Below, piece after piece: positions 1 through 8,618 of a DNA stretch of 64,000 bases. Source of the DNA: Streptomyces coeruleorubidus (GTDB lineage: Bacteria > Actinomycetota > Actinomycetes > Streptomycetales > Streptomycetaceae). The notes beneath the pieces are model-generated. The model did not search any database. It was not told where the DNA came from and worked only from the letters and a program-made list of their open reading frames with translations. The first letter of the stretch is position 1. Each line of letters opens with the position of its first letter. The translations under genes were made by a program, and so were the position numbers. The stretch is taken from the NCBI RefSeq assembly GCF_008705135.1, contig NZ_CP023694.1, positions 5,127,001 through 5,191,000 on the forward strand, given 5' to 3'.

Positions 1-732
1 GACGTGGGGGTTGTACACCCAGACCGCGACCTCGCCGCCGCAGTCCAGACACGCGGTCATCAGGAGCGCCCGGTTGACCTGCCTGGCGCCGTCCGCGCTG
101 CTGACGGTCCCGGCCATCGGCGTACCCGCACGCTTCATGTCCCGCAGGTGGATCAGGTTGGCCGGGTAGGTCCGCAGGCACGTCGCACACTGGAGCGGGG
201 CGCGCAGGGCGGCCCGGGCCTGCGGTGCCTGATCACCGAAGACCTCCGACAGCGCCTCGTACAGCGGATAGAGGTCACTGGCCGACGCCGCGTCGATGGT
301 CGTCTTCAGCAGGGCGACGTGGCCGGCGGCGGCGTCGCGGCTGAACGTGTCGAAATCCTCGTGCACCAGACAGTGCCGGTCCCCGACCACGAGCTCCCGC
401 CGGGGCAGGTCACCGGCGCCGGCCGTCGTCTCGTCCCCGACGAACCGGACGAAGACACCGCCGCGGTCGTTGAAGGTGTTGTGGACGACCCGGTACCGCG
501 ACGTCGTCACATCGTCCCGCAGCTCGTGCCGGTCGAGGATCGCCCCGATGAAGGCGTCATCGGCCCGCCGGACGTCACCGATCCACAGGCCTTCCAACTC
601 CCCGGCCCCGTCCCGCAGGAGCACGTACTCGTCATCGGCCGACCGCCCCCGCCCCTGCGCCAGCCCCTGTGCCGGGCGCTGCGGCGGCTCGTCCCCCGAC
701 CGTCGCTCCCGCCACCTGCGGAACAACCCCAC
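1..732 (-). CDS. uncharacterised protein with CxxC pairs, 3' part beyond the window
   Basis: An open frame of 244 codons runs leftward off the window edge. The GTG start at 732 is preceded by a good GGAGGGG ribosome site. The N-terminus is basic and low-complexity (about 30 residues), followed by an acidic globular stretch. Near the cut end there are two cysteine pairs, CATC and CLDC, about 47 residues apart, which would suit a small zinc ribbon. The gene starts 40 bp downstream of the stop of the next gene (773-1498), so the two are probably co-transcribed. I do not recognise a family; the missing C-terminus may hold the informative domain. Confidence 0.7.
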   Translation of the reverse strand, partial: MGLFRRWRERRSGDEPPQRPAQGLAQGRGRSADDEYVLLRDGAGELEGLWIGDVRRADDAFIGAILDRHELRDDVTTSRYRVVHNTFNDRGGVFVRFVGDETTAGAGDLPRRELVVGDRHCLVHEDFDTFSRDAAAGHVALLKTTIDAASASDLYPLYEALSEVFGDQAPQARAALRAPLQCATCLRTYPANLIHLRDMKRAGTPMAGTVSSADGARQVNRALLMTACLDCGGEVAVWVYNPHV

Positions 733-772
733 TGCCCACCCCTCCGAGTTCCGGCACTCTTCCGCCGACGGC

Positions 773-1498
773 CTACGTCATCTTCCTTCCCCCGCGCTTC
801 TCGGCACGGGACAGCAACTCCCACGGAAGCAAAGGCGTCACGTTCCGGTCGGCGGAGAGATAGGCGAGGTGCAGGACACGCGCCGGCCCGTCCACGCACA
901 CGAGCCAGTGCGCGACGTCGACGCGGCCGAGTGCCGCGCCGGCGCGGCGGAACACGCCGTCCACCCACTGGATGTAGCCGCCGGGCATGAGCCGCCGGAT
1001 GCGCCGCGGCTTCGTACTGGGCAGGAGGCTCACGACCACGTGCAGGTCGTCACCGAACCGCCGCCCTTCCCCGTCCCGGGCCGCGGCGACGAACGCCAGC
1101 GCGTCCTCGCCCGCCAGCCGCCGCCACCCCGGCCGCCGTGTCAGGGTCATGCCGGTGGCCTCGACTCTGGCCATGTGCTGGGGGACGACCCGCCGTACCC
1201 AGGCGTTGACCTCGTCCGCCCACACCACGACGGCCACGACCGACCGCCCGCCGGACAGCTCGTATGCGTACGTGCCCGTACGGGACAAGGGATCGGGCCC
1301 GACCTCACCGTCCCGCTCCAGCCGGAGCACGAGGGCGTGGGCGACCAGCTCGGTCGGCTCCGCCGCGGGGTAGGTGGTCACCCGCGTCCCGGTGAGGACG
1401 TCACAGGACTCCCTCTCGATCGAGTCGACGAGCTCCCGGACCTCACCGATGTCGAGGTCGTCCCCCTGATGAAGTATCAGCACTCGCTCCGCGCCCAT
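773..1498 (-). CDS. uncharacterised protein, about 241 aa
   Basis: A leftward frame with Streptomyces-like codon use and no signal peptide or membrane segment. The sequence is soluble, rich in Asp/Arg and beta-type segments, with no motif I can name. The ATG at 1498 gives a natural N-terminus (MGAERVLILHQG); a GTG at 1516 would add six residues, and neither has a convincing ribosome site. It sits just upstream of the CxxC-pair gene on the same strand and convergently follows nothing obvious, so a two-gene unit is the best guess. Function unknown. Confidence 0.7.
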   Translation of the reverse strand: MGAERVLILHQGDDLDIGEVRELVDSIERESCDVLTGTRVTTYPAAEPTELVAHALVLRLERDGEVGPDPLSRTGTYAYELSGGRSVVAVVVWADEVNAWVRRVVPQHMARVEATGMTLTRRPGWRRLAGEDALAFVAAARDGEGRRFGDDLHVVVSLLPSTKPRRIRRLMPGGYIQWVDGVFRRAGAALGRVDVAHWLVCVDGPARVLHLAYLSADRNVTPLLPWELLSRAEKRGGRKMT

Positions 1499-1560
1499 AG
1501 GGGCATGGCACCACACCGGGCACGGGACCGGTCCCGGACGGCGAGGCCCTCGGACAGGAT

Positions 1561-2604
1561 TCAGCGAGGCGCGCCGGTCGTCCCCCGCACGACAAGCCGG
1601 GGCGCGACGACGTCTTCCCAGGCCGCGGCGTCCTCACCCTCCAGGCGTGCGACATCCTCCAGGCGTGCGACGGCCCGGCCGACCGCGAGCCGGGCGAGGC
1701 GCGCGCTGTCCTGGCCGACGGTGGTGAGGTCGATGTGGGCCAGCCGGGCCAGGTGGCTGTCGTCGAAGCCGACGACGGAGATGTCGCCGGGAACCGTCAC
1801 ACCGGAGCGGAGGAACACGTCGAGAACGCCGGTCGCGCAGCGGTCGTTGAAGGCCAGTACGGCGGTGGGGCGCGGGCGGGCCGCCAGCAGGCCCCGGGCG
1901 GCCGAGGCGCCTTCCTCCTCGGTCAGACCGCCGGGCAGGACACGGATGTGTTCACCCAGGCCGTGGCGGTTCATGGCGGTGCGGTAGCCGCGGCGCCGGT
2001 CGGCCGCGCCCGGCGCCCGGCCGCCGTCGACATGGGCGATGTCCCGGTGCCCGAGGCCGACGAGATGGTCCACCGCCTGCCGGGCTCCCTCGTCGTCGGC
2101 GGTCCGTACGACCTCCAGCCCCGGGATCGGTGACCGCAGCCGGCGTGCCACGGACACGACCGGCAACTGCCGGGCGAGTTCCGCCAGTCGCGCGGCGGGG
2201 GCCTGCGGGCCGAGCAGGACCAGCGCCTCGCAGCGGTCGGCGAGCAGCGTCTCGGCGGCACGCTGCTCGCCGCGCCCGGCGGCCACGGCACTCAGCGCGA
2301 TCTGGTAGCCGGCAGGTTCGGCCGCCGCGTAGATGCCCTCGACCAGGTCGGCGTGGAACGGCTGCTGGAGGCCGAACTGCACCCCGAGCAGCCGGGAGCG
2401 CTGGCTGCGCAACAGCCGCGCCCGGGCGTCCGGACGGTAGCCGATGTCCCGCGCCGCCTGGAGGACGCGCTCACGTGTGGCCGCACCGGCGCCCTTCGCC
2501 TCCCGCATCACGATGGAGACCAGCGCCGTCGACACCCCGGCCCGCGCCGCGACGTCCGCGAGCGTCGGCCGCTTTCCGTCGGGGGCCGCCGGGGTCTCTG
2601 GCAC
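1561..2604 (-). CDS. LacI-family transcriptional regulator
   Basis: A 347-residue repressor of normal LacI length. The N-terminal helix-turn-helix (PTLADVAARAGVSTALVS, about residues 13-30) and hinge (GYRPDARARLLRS) are clear, followed by a periplasmic-binding-protein-like effector domain ending in DISVVGFDDSHLARL and LTTVGQDS. The GTG start at 2604 has the ribosome site AGGGAGGA. It is divergent from the isomerase-like gene at 2726, and two palindromic operators lie in the 121 bp between them. The protein therefore probably controls itself and that sugar-metabolism gene. The effector cannot be read from sequence. Confidence 0.93.
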   Translation of the reverse strand: MPETPAAPDGKRPTLADVAARAGVSTALVSIVMREAKGAGAATRERVLQAARDIGYRPDARARLLRSQRSRLLGVQFGLQQPFHADLVEGIYAAAEPAGYQIALSAVAAGRGEQRAAETLLADRCEALVLLGPQAPAARLAELARQLPVVSVARRLRSPIPGLEVVRTADDEGARQAVDHLVGLGHRDIAHVDGGRAPGAADRRRGYRTAMNRHGLGEHIRVLPGGLTEEEGASAARGLLAARPRPTAVLAFNDRCATGVLDVFLRSGVTVPGDISVVGFDDSHLARLAHIDLTTVGQDSARLARLAVGRAVARLEDVARLEGEDAAAWEDVVAPRLVVRGTTGAPR

Positions 2605-2642
2605 GGGTCCTCCCTGGTCGGGTCGTCATCACAGAGCCCGAT

Positions 2643-2692
2643 TGTAGAACGTTCTAGCCCTTGGCCAGCCGAGGGTGCTAGAACGTTCTAGT
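2643..2692. promoter_or_regulatory. paired palindromic operators for the LacI-type regulator
   Basis: The perfect palindrome CTAGAACGTTCTAG lies at 2678-2691 and a near-identical copy, TAGAACGTTCTA, at 2645-2656. Their centres are 34 bp apart, roughly three helical turns. A central CG in a perfect palindrome is typical of LacI-family operators. The sites sit between the regulator and the divergent isomerase-like gene, so they probably mediate autoregulation and repression of the latter. Confidence 0.8.
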
Positions 2693-2725
2693 AGCTGAAG
2701 TCACCGCCACGAGAGGAAACCGGCC

Positions 2726-3508
2726 ATGTACACACTGGCGGTCTGCGCCGAAATGCTCTTCCTGGACCTGCCGATGGACGAACGGGTCCGGCGCCTCCAC
2801 GACGCCGGCTTCCAGGCCGAGATCTGGGACTGGACCCGGCACGACCTCGACGCACTCGCCCGCACCCCGGCCGAGTTCTCCTCGATGACCGGCTACATCC
2901 GCGGCAGTCTGACCGACGAGGAGGGCGCGGCGGAGCTCCTGCGCACCGCCGAGGAGTCGATCCGGGCGGCAGAGCAACTCGGCTGCCCCCGACTGAACCT
3001 GCACGGCACCGGCCTGGACGACAAGGGCCTGCCCGTTACGCCCGCGACCGGCGACCCCACGGGCCCGATGTGGATCACCGCGCACCACACCCTCACCCGC
3101 CTCGCAGAACTGGCCGAGAGCGCCGGCGTGGTCTTCACCCTGGAGAACCTCAACACGGCCGTCGACCACCCCGGCGTCCCCTTCGCGACCGCGGCCGACA
3201 CCCTGGCCCTGGTCCAGGCGGTCGACCGCCCCGGCCTACGGATGAACCTGGACCTCTACCACGCCCAGATCGGCGAAGGAAACCTGATCGAACTGGTCCG
3301 CAAGGCCCACGCCCTGCACCTGATCGGCGAGATCCAGGTGGCCGACGTCCCCGGCCGCCGCGAACCCGGAACCGGCGAGATCAACTACCCCGCCGTCGCT
3401 CGAGTCCTGAAGGAGATCGGCTACGAGGGCACGGTCGCGATGGAGGCGTGGGCCTCCGGCGACAGCGAACTGGCTCTGGAGCGCTTCCGCTCGGCTTTCA
3501 CGCTCTGA
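2726..3508 (+). CDS. hydroxypyruvate-isomerase-like sugar phosphate isomerase/epimerase (TIM barrel)
   Basis: A 260-residue protein of the xylose-isomerase-like TIM-barrel superfamily, closest in feel to hydroxypyruvate isomerase (Hyi). Characteristic segments are the N-terminal AVCAEMLF, the metal-site strands NLHGTG and TLENLN, LRMNLDLYHAQI and the C-terminal GYEGTVAMEAW. These supply the Glu/Asp/His ligands expected for a divalent-metal isomerase. The ATG at 2726 follows GAGAGGAAA. It is transcribed away from the LacI-type repressor across twin operators and is followed by a strong terminator. The exact substrate (hydroxypyruvate, a ketose or an inositol derivative) is inference. Confidence 0.85.
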   Translation: MYTLAVCAEMLFLDLPMDERVRRLHDAGFQAEIWDWTRHDLDALARTPAEFSSMTGYIRGSLTDEEGAAELLRTAEESIRAAEQLGCPRLNLHGTGLDDKGLPVTPATGDPTGPMWITAHHTLTRLAELAESAGVVFTLENLNTAVDHPGVPFATAADTLALVQAVDRPGLRMNLDLYHAQIGEGNLIELVRKAHALHLIGEIQVADVPGRREPGTGEINYPAVARVLKEIGYEGTVAMEAWASGDSELALERFRSAFTL

Positions 3509-3568
3509 TCAAGGCGAGATCGACGCGGCCCTGCCACCAGGCGTGTCCCAAACGATCTCAGGAACCCG

Positions 3569-3605
3569 TCAGGGGCCTGATCCACTCACTGGATCAGGCC
3601 CCTGA
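3569..3605. terminator. 16-bp perfect inverted repeat, bidirectional terminator
   Basis: Arms at 3569-3584 and 3590-3605 (TCAGGGGCCTGATCCA and its complement) flank a 5-base loop. It lies between the rightward isomerase-like gene and the leftward tRNA-Pro, so it can terminate both. Confidence 0.8.
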
Positions 3606-3620
3606 CTTGGAACTTCACTG

Positions 3621-3694
3621 TCGGGGTGGCGGGATTTGAACCCACGACCTCTTCGTCCCGAACGAAGCGCGCTGCCAAGCTGCGCTACACCCCG
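3621..3694 (-). tRNA. tRNA-Pro (anticodon CGG)
   Basis: A 74-nt cloverleaf read on the minus strand. The acceptor arms CGGGGTG and CACCCCG pair, the T arm contains GGTTCAAATCC, and the anticodon arm CTTCG-TTCGGGA-CGAAG places CGG at positions 34-36. CCA is not encoded. The downstream 16-bp inverted repeat is the likely terminator. Confidence 0.95.
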
Positions 3695-3741
3695 ATGTCG
3701 CTGCTGTCGCGGCGACGACGTTTACTTTAGCCCACTGGTGG

Positions 3742-4515
3742 CTAGAGACGAAATCCGGTTTTCCAGGGGTGGCGGAGGGGGTTCGGGCGGGCGTGGTCGA
3801 GGGCCACGAGGAGGGTCGCGAGGGCGTAGAAGGAGAGGCCGAGGAGGAGGGCGTTGCCCAGGACCTTCTTGTAGCCGTCCTGGTCGACGTCCAGGAAGGG
3901 GTAGAGGTAGCGGTCGGGGGTGCCCGGGAGGAGCAGTTCGCCTCGGGTGAGGGAGAAGGCCAGGTAGGCCAGGGGGTAGAGGAGCCAGGTGCTGGCCTGG
4001 CGCAGGTGCAGGCGGCCCGGGGTCGTGAGCAGGAGCCATTCCAGTACGGCCGCGATCGGGGTCAGCGTGTGGAGGGTGTGGTGGGCGACGGCCTGCCAGC
4101 CCGTCGGAGCGGCCGCGGCCTCGCCCGTGAGGGAGAAGGGGCTCGCCTCGTTCGCCAGGAGCAGGTGGTGCACCAGGGCCGCGATGACGACGTAGAGCAG
4201 GGTCGCGCCCAGCACGGCACCTGGTAGCGGGCGGCTGGCCGTCCACGCGCGGCGGGCCGAGAAGGCCATGACCAGCGCGAGCAGGATGTTGCTCTGGATC
4301 GCGAAGTAGCCCAGGGTTCGGGACGGGTCACCCAGGAGCAGTTCGAGCGTCACGCCGACGGCCGCCGCCAGGGCGACCAGCAGGCGGAAGGCCGCGGCCG
4401 CCGGGCGGCGGACGGGGGTGACGACGGCCGTGGCGGGGACGGGGGACGGCTTCAGTGCGGGCTTGCCCGGAATCGCGGGGAGATCCGGTATGTCCCTGGG
4501 TATCGGGGCGGTCAT
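3742..4515 (-). CDS. Pr6Pr-type multi-pass membrane protein
   Basis: A 257-residue integral membrane protein. A proline-rich cytoplasmic N-terminus of about 35 residues precedes about six hydrophobic segments. Features include the early FxxQSNILL-type segment (YFAIQSNILLALV), a histidine-rich ALVHHLLL and VAHHTLHTLTP, and the loop with PFLDVDQDGY near the end. These suit the Pr6Pr/FAR-17a-like family of unknown function. It is leftward, about 50 bp upstream of tRNA-Pro, and not obviously in an operon with the metallophosphoesterase (171 bp gap). No catalytic motif is apparent. Confidence 0.8.
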   Translation of the reverse strand: MTAPIPRDIPDLPAIPGKPALKPSPVPATAVVTPVRRPAAAAFRLLVALAAAVGVTLELLLGDPSRTLGYFAIQSNILLALVMAFSARRAWTASRPLPGAVLGATLLYVVIAALVHHLLLANEASPFSLTGEAAAAPTGWQAVAHHTLHTLTPIAAVLEWLLLTTPGRLHLRQASTWLLYPLAYLAFSLTRGELLLPGTPDRYLYPFLDVDQDGYKKVLGNALLLGLSFYALATLLVALDHARPNPLRHPWKTGFRL

Positions 4516-4686
4516 GCCCCCACGCTGACAGAAGCGGACATAGGGGGCTATTCGGGCGGGCTGTGTGGGTTAACGGAATCACGTCGTCTCCCGCCGTCTC
4601 CCATGGCCCACACGGCTCCCACAGGCCCCAGAGGCTGCCCACGAGCCCTACCCACCCACGAGCCCTACCCATGGGCAGTGACTCCG

Positions 4687-5613
4687 CTACTCCCGCCCCA
4701 CCAACGTCAACAACGTCGCCTCCGGCGGGCACGCGAACCGTACCGGCGTGTAGCGGTTCGTGCCGCAGCCCGCCGAGACGTGCAGGTACGACGTACGGTC
4801 CTCCGCCGTGTGCGTGGACAGGCCCTTCACGCGGTCCGTGTCCAGGTCGCAGTTGGTGACCAGGGCGCCGTAGAAGGGGATGCACAGCTGGCCGCCGTGG
4901 GTGTGGCCGGCGAGGATCAAGGGGTAGGCGTCGGCCGTGAAGGCGTCCAGGGTGCGAAGGTACGGCGCGTGGACCACGGCCATGGAGAAGTCGGCCGAGT
5001 CCGACGGGCCGCCGGCCACCTGCTCGTAGCGGTCCCGCTTGATGTGCGGGTCGTCCAGGCCCGTCAGCTCCAGCGAGACACCCTCGATCTTGAGCGTGCC
5101 GCGCGTGTTCGTCAGGTTCAGCCAGCCCGCCGCGTCGAAGGCGTCCCGCAGGTCCTCCCACGGGTTGTGCACCACGCCGACGGCCGGCGGGTTGCCGTTC
5201 AGGCCGTGGCGGCCCTGCACCTTTTCCAGCAGGTACCGGGCGGGGTTGCGGAACATGGGGCCGTAGTAGTCGTTGGAGCCGAAGACGTACGCGCCCGGGA
5301 ACTCCATCAGGGGGCCGAGCGAATCGAGGACCTCCGGGACACCCTCCGGGTCGGAGAGGTTGTCGCCCGTGTTGATCACGAAGTCGGGGCGCAGGCCCGC
5401 CAGGGAGCGCAGCCAGCGCTGCTTCTTGCGCTGACCGCTGACCATGTGGATGTCGGAGACCTGGAGCACGCGCAGGGGGCGCATTCCCGAGGGCAGGACC
5501 GGGACCGTGACCCGGCGGAGGCGGAAGGAGCGGGCCTCGAAGGCCGCCGCGTACAACAGACCGGCGGCACCGGCCGCCGTGATTCCCAGGGGGACTCCGT
5601 ATCGCGCGTGCAT
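4687..5613 (-). CDS. membrane-anchored metallophosphoesterase
   Basis: A 308-residue calcineurin-like phosphoesterase. One N-terminal hydrophobic segment (about residues 8-24) acts as an anchor. The dimetal motifs follow in order: SDIH (about residue 53), NTGDN, GSNDY in place of the common GNHD, and LAGHTHGGQ near residue 235. The missing His in GSNDY is a real departure from the GNHE/D consensus. The ATG at 5613 starts MHARYGVPLG. It probably hydrolyses a phosphodiester at the membrane; the substrate is unknown. Confidence 0.88.
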   Translation of the reverse strand: MHARYGVPLGITAAGAAGLLYAAAFEARSFRLRRVTVPVLPSGMRPLRVLQVSDIHMVSGQRKKQRWLRSLAGLRPDFVINTGDNLSDPEGVPEVLDSLGPLMEFPGAYVFGSNDYYGPMFRNPARYLLEKVQGRHGLNGNPPAVGVVHNPWEDLRDAFDAAGWLNLTNTRGTLKIEGVSLELTGLDDPHIKRDRYEQVAGGPSDSADFSMAVVHAPYLRTLDAFTADAYPLILAGHTHGGQLCIPFYGALVTNCDLDTDRVKGLSTHTAEDRTSYLHVSAGCGTNRYTPVRFACPPEATLLTLVGRE

Positions 5614-5759
5614 ACGACCATCGTGTCAGACCGCGCGGGTCGCCTGCGTCCGGCGGTGCGCGAAATGCCCTGGCGGCACCGGCCTTTTAACCGTCCCCAG
5701 GATCACGGCCCCACAAATCAAGGGGCGCCTTTCCGCCCGCACCTGCGACAATCAACCTC

Positions 5760-6224
5760 ATGACCACGCTCAAGTCGAAGCTGCAGGATGACCTCAACGC
5801 CGCGATCAAGGAGCGCGACGAGCTCCGCTCCTCGACGCTCCGGCTGACGCTCGCCGCGATCACCAAGGAGGAGGTCGCGGGCAAGGAGAAGCGCGAGCTC
5901 TCCGACGACGAGGTGCAGAAGGTGATCACCCGCGAGGCGAAGAAGCGTCGCGAGGCCGCCGAGGCCTTCGCGCAGGGTGGTCGTGCCGAGAGCGCCGAGC
6001 GCGAGAAGGCCGAGGGCGAGGTGCTCGCCGAGTACCTGCCCAAGCAGCTGTCCGACGAGGAGCTCCAGCAGATCGTGGCCCAGGCCGTCGAGGAGGCCAG
6101 GGCCGCAGGTGCGGAGGGGCCGCGGGCCATGGGTGCCGTCATGAAGATCGTGAACCCGAAGGTGGCCGGTCAGGCCGAGGGCGGCCGCGTCGCCGCCGCG
6201 GTGAAGAAGCTGCTGGCCGGCTGA
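5760..6224 (+). CDS. GatB/YqeY-domain protein
   Basis: A 154-residue YqeY-type protein of typical family length, starting TTLKSKLQDDLNAAIKERDE and with the conserved helical segments LRLTLAAI, KRREAAEAF and LAEYLPKQLSDEEL. The C-terminus (PKVAGQAEGGRVAAAVKKLL) matches the tRNA-amidotransferase-associated tail domain. Such proteins are free-standing relatives of the GatB tail; their cellular role is not well established. It is transcribed divergently from the metallophosphoesterase and ends in a strong terminator facing the penicillin-binding-protein gene. Confidence 0.9.
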   Translation: MTTLKSKLQDDLNAAIKERDELRSSTLRLTLAAITKEEVAGKEKRELSDDEVQKVITREAKKRREAAEAFAQGGRAESAEREKAEGEVLAEYLPKQLSDEELQQIVAQAVEEARAAGAEGPRAMGAVMKIVNPKVAGQAEGGRVAAAVKKLLAG

Positions 6225-6239
6225 CCCGGCCCTGGACCG

Positions 6240-6289
6240 CAGAGGGCGGCCCCCTCTCCCTGAAGAAGGGGAGAGGGGGCCGCCCTCTG
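6240..6289. terminator. 21-bp perfect inverted repeat terminator
   Basis: Arms at 6240-6260 and 6269-6289, 8-base loop, very GC-rich stem. It separates the convergent YqeY and penicillin-binding-protein genes and can serve both. Confidence 0.88.
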
Positions 6290-6320
6290 TCAGTCACGCC
6301 CTGTCAGTCACACCGGCGGA

Positions 6321-8618
6321 TCAGCCGAACCGCCCGCCGTTCCCGTTCCCGCCCCCGTTGTCCTGGCCCCGGAAGAAGCCCTCCGGAATGGAGAAGGAAG
6401 GAGTCGGGAAGGGGTCGTCGCCCCCGCCGCCGTTGTTGCCGCCGACCAGGCCGCCGATGAAGCCGTTGCCGTTGCCGTTGTCACCGTCGTCCCCGTCGCC
6501 GCGGCCCTCGTCGTCGCCGTCACCGCGGTCCCGGTCGATGCCGTCGGGGATGTGGACGGTGTTGAACTGCTCGACGGGCTTGCCCTGGAGCGCGCCGTTC
6601 ATCATGTCGCCCCAGATCGGGCCAGGGACCTCACCGCCGAAGACCTTGCCGTACGACCGGCCGCCGATGGTGATGTTGGTCATCTTCCGCTTGTGGGCCG
6701 GGTCGCCGACCCACACAGCACCGGCCATGTTCGGCGTGTAGCCCACGAACCAGGCCGCGTAGCGCTCGTCCGTCGTACCGGTCTTGCCGGCGCTGGGGCG
6801 GCTGTCGAGGCCGGCCTTCTTACCCGTACCGTCCTCGACGACGCCTCGCAGCAGCGCGTTGATGGTGTCGGCGGTCTTCTCCGACATCGCCCGCGAGCAG
6901 GTCGACTTCGGGACCTGGAGCGACTTCCTCTGGTCCCCGACGCGCTGGGTGACCGACTCGATGGCGACCGGCGTGCAGTGCATCCCGCGCGAGGCGAAGG
7001 TCGCGTACGCGTTCGCCATGGTCAGCGGGGACATCTCCTGGGTGCCGAGGGCGATGGAGGGCACCTGGGGCATCTTGTCGCCGTCGGCCCGCACGACGCC
7101 CATCTTCTTCGCCATCGTCGTGACCGGGCAGATGCCGATGTCGCTGATCATCTGCACGTAGTAGGTGTTGACCGACTTGGCGGTCGCTTCCTTCATGTCG
7201 TACGGGCCGACCTCGGACTCGTTCTCGTTCTCGAGCTTGGCCGGGTCGGCGGGGTCGTTCACCCACCTCTTGCCGTCGCACGCCGAGACCGGGCTCGGGT
7301 ACGCCATCTGGTACGGCGACGAGTACACCTTGTTCGCCGGCATGCCGTCCTCGAGGGCCGCGGCGGCCACGATCGGCTTGAACGTCGAACCGGGCTGGTA
7401 GCCCATGCCGCCGCCCATGTCGCCGTCGACGGACAGGTTGAGGGTCGTCTCGCCCTTCTTGATGTCGACGCCGTACGGACGCGACTGGCCCATGGCGAGG
7501 ATCTTGCCGGTGCCGGGCTGGACGAGGGTGGCGGCGGTGGCCACATCGTCGCTCTGGTAGACGTGGTCCTTGATGGACGCCTGTGCCGCGCCCTGGGCCT
7601 GGGGGTCCATGGTGGTGCGGATGGTGAGCCCGCCCTGGTTCCAGACCTTCGCCCGCTTCTCCTTGGTCTTGCCGAAGACCGGGTCGTTCAGGAAGACCTC
7701 GCGCACGTAGTCGCAGAAGAAGCCCGCGCCCTTGATCGCCGTGATGCAGCCGTTCTTGGGCTTGCTGACCTTCAGGCCCAGCGGCGCCTTCATCGCCTCG
7801 GCGGCCTGCGCCCGGGAGATGTCGCCGACGTCGGCCATGCGCCGGAGCACGATGTTGCGGCGCTTGGTGGCCTCCGCCTCGTCGTTGACCGGGTCGTACC
7901 GGCTGGGCGACTGGACGATGCCCGCGAGGAGGGCCGCCTCCTGGACGTTCAGATCCTTGGCGGACTTGGAGAAGTAGCGCTGGGCCGCGGCCTCGATGCC
8001 GTAGGCCTGCTGGCCGAAGAACGTGATGTTCAGGTAGTTCTCGAGGATCTTCTTCTTCCCGAGCTCCTCCTCGACCTGGATCGCGTACTTCAGTTCGCGG
8101 ATCTTGCGGCCGATGGTCTGCTGGGTGGCCTGCGCGACCTTCGTCGGGTCGTTGCCGGCCTCCTCGACGAAGACGTTCTTCACGTACTGCTGCGTCAGGG
8201 TCGAGGCGCCCTGGGCGACCTCACCGCTGCGCGCGTTCTTGTTGAGGGCGCGCAGGACGCCCTTCAGGTCGACCGCGCCGTGCTGGTAGAAGCGCGAGTC
8301 CTCGATCGCGACGATCGCCTTCTGCATGTACGGCGAGATGTCCTTGAGGGGGACCACCGTGCGGTCGCGCGAGTAGACCGTGGCGATCTGGCCGCCGTCG
8401 GCGTCGAGGATCGTGGTGCGCTGGCTCAGGGGCGGGGTCTTCATGTTGGCCGGGAGCTCGTCGAAGCTCTCGACCGATCCCTTCGCCGCCAGCCCCAGCG
8501 CGCCCACCGCGGGCAGCGCGATGCCGGCCAGCACGGCTCCCGCGAGAACACTGACACCGAGGAACTTGGCGGCCTGCTGCGTGGGTGACAGACCACCGCC
8601 CGAGCGCTTGTTTGGCAT
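6321..8618 (-). CDS. bifunctional class A penicillin-binding protein (transglycosylase/transpeptidase)
   Basis: A 765-residue peptidoglycan synthase. There is a short cytoplasmic N-terminus and one membrane anchor (about residues 18-40). The GT51 glycosyltransferase domain carries EDSRFYQHG, with the catalytic Glu near 106. The transpeptidase domain has the acyl-enzyme Ser in GSTFKP (S411), SVN in KSVNTYY and KTGTTDE near 612. The C-terminal 90 residues are a flexible Asp/Gly/Asn-rich tail. It lies next to wblA, as the ponA2-like gene lies next to whiB4 in mycobacteria as I recall. It acts on the outer face of the membrane. Confidence 0.95.
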   Translation of the reverse strand: MPNKRSGGGLSPTQQAAKFLGVSVLAGAVLAGIALPAVGALGLAAKGSVESFDELPANMKTPPLSQRTTILDADGGQIATVYSRDRTVVPLKDISPYMQKAIVAIEDSRFYQHGAVDLKGVLRALNKNARSGEVAQGASTLTQQYVKNVFVEEAGNDPTKVAQATQQTIGRKIRELKYAIQVEEELGKKKILENYLNITFFGQQAYGIEAAAQRYFSKSAKDLNVQEAALLAGIVQSPSRYDPVNDEAEATKRRNIVLRRMADVGDISRAQAAEAMKAPLGLKVSKPKNGCITAIKGAGFFCDYVREVFLNDPVFGKTKEKRAKVWNQGGLTIRTTMDPQAQGAAQASIKDHVYQSDDVATAATLVQPGTGKILAMGQSRPYGVDIKKGETTLNLSVDGDMGGGMGYQPGSTFKPIVAAAALEDGMPANKVYSSPYQMAYPSPVSACDGKRWVNDPADPAKLENENESEVGPYDMKEATAKSVNTYYVQMISDIGICPVTTMAKKMGVVRADGDKMPQVPSIALGTQEMSPLTMANAYATFASRGMHCTPVAIESVTQRVGDQRKSLQVPKSTCSRAMSEKTADTINALLRGVVEDGTGKKAGLDSRPSAGKTGTTDERYAAWFVGYTPNMAGAVWVGDPAHKRKMTNITIGGRSYGKVFGGEVPGPIWGDMMNGALQGKPVEQFNTVHIPDGIDRDRGDGDDEGRGDGDDGDNGNGNGFIGGLVGGNNGGGGDDPFPTPSFSIPEGFFRGQDNGGGNGNGGRFG

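Noticed and set aside
4..1987. Long plus-strand frames at the left edge
   Set aside because: Minus-strand frames here have ribosome sites and normal composition, and the LacI gene is certain; the plus frames are Arg/Pro-rich shadows.
3621..3694. Integration at tRNA-Pro
   Set aside because: No integrase or duplicated tRNA end is visible on either side and the neighbours look like ordinary core genes.
6552..8588. A 678-codon plus-strand frame opposite the penicillin-binding protein
   Set aside because: Antisense to a gene with complete catalytic motifs; composition typical of reverse-complement reading.
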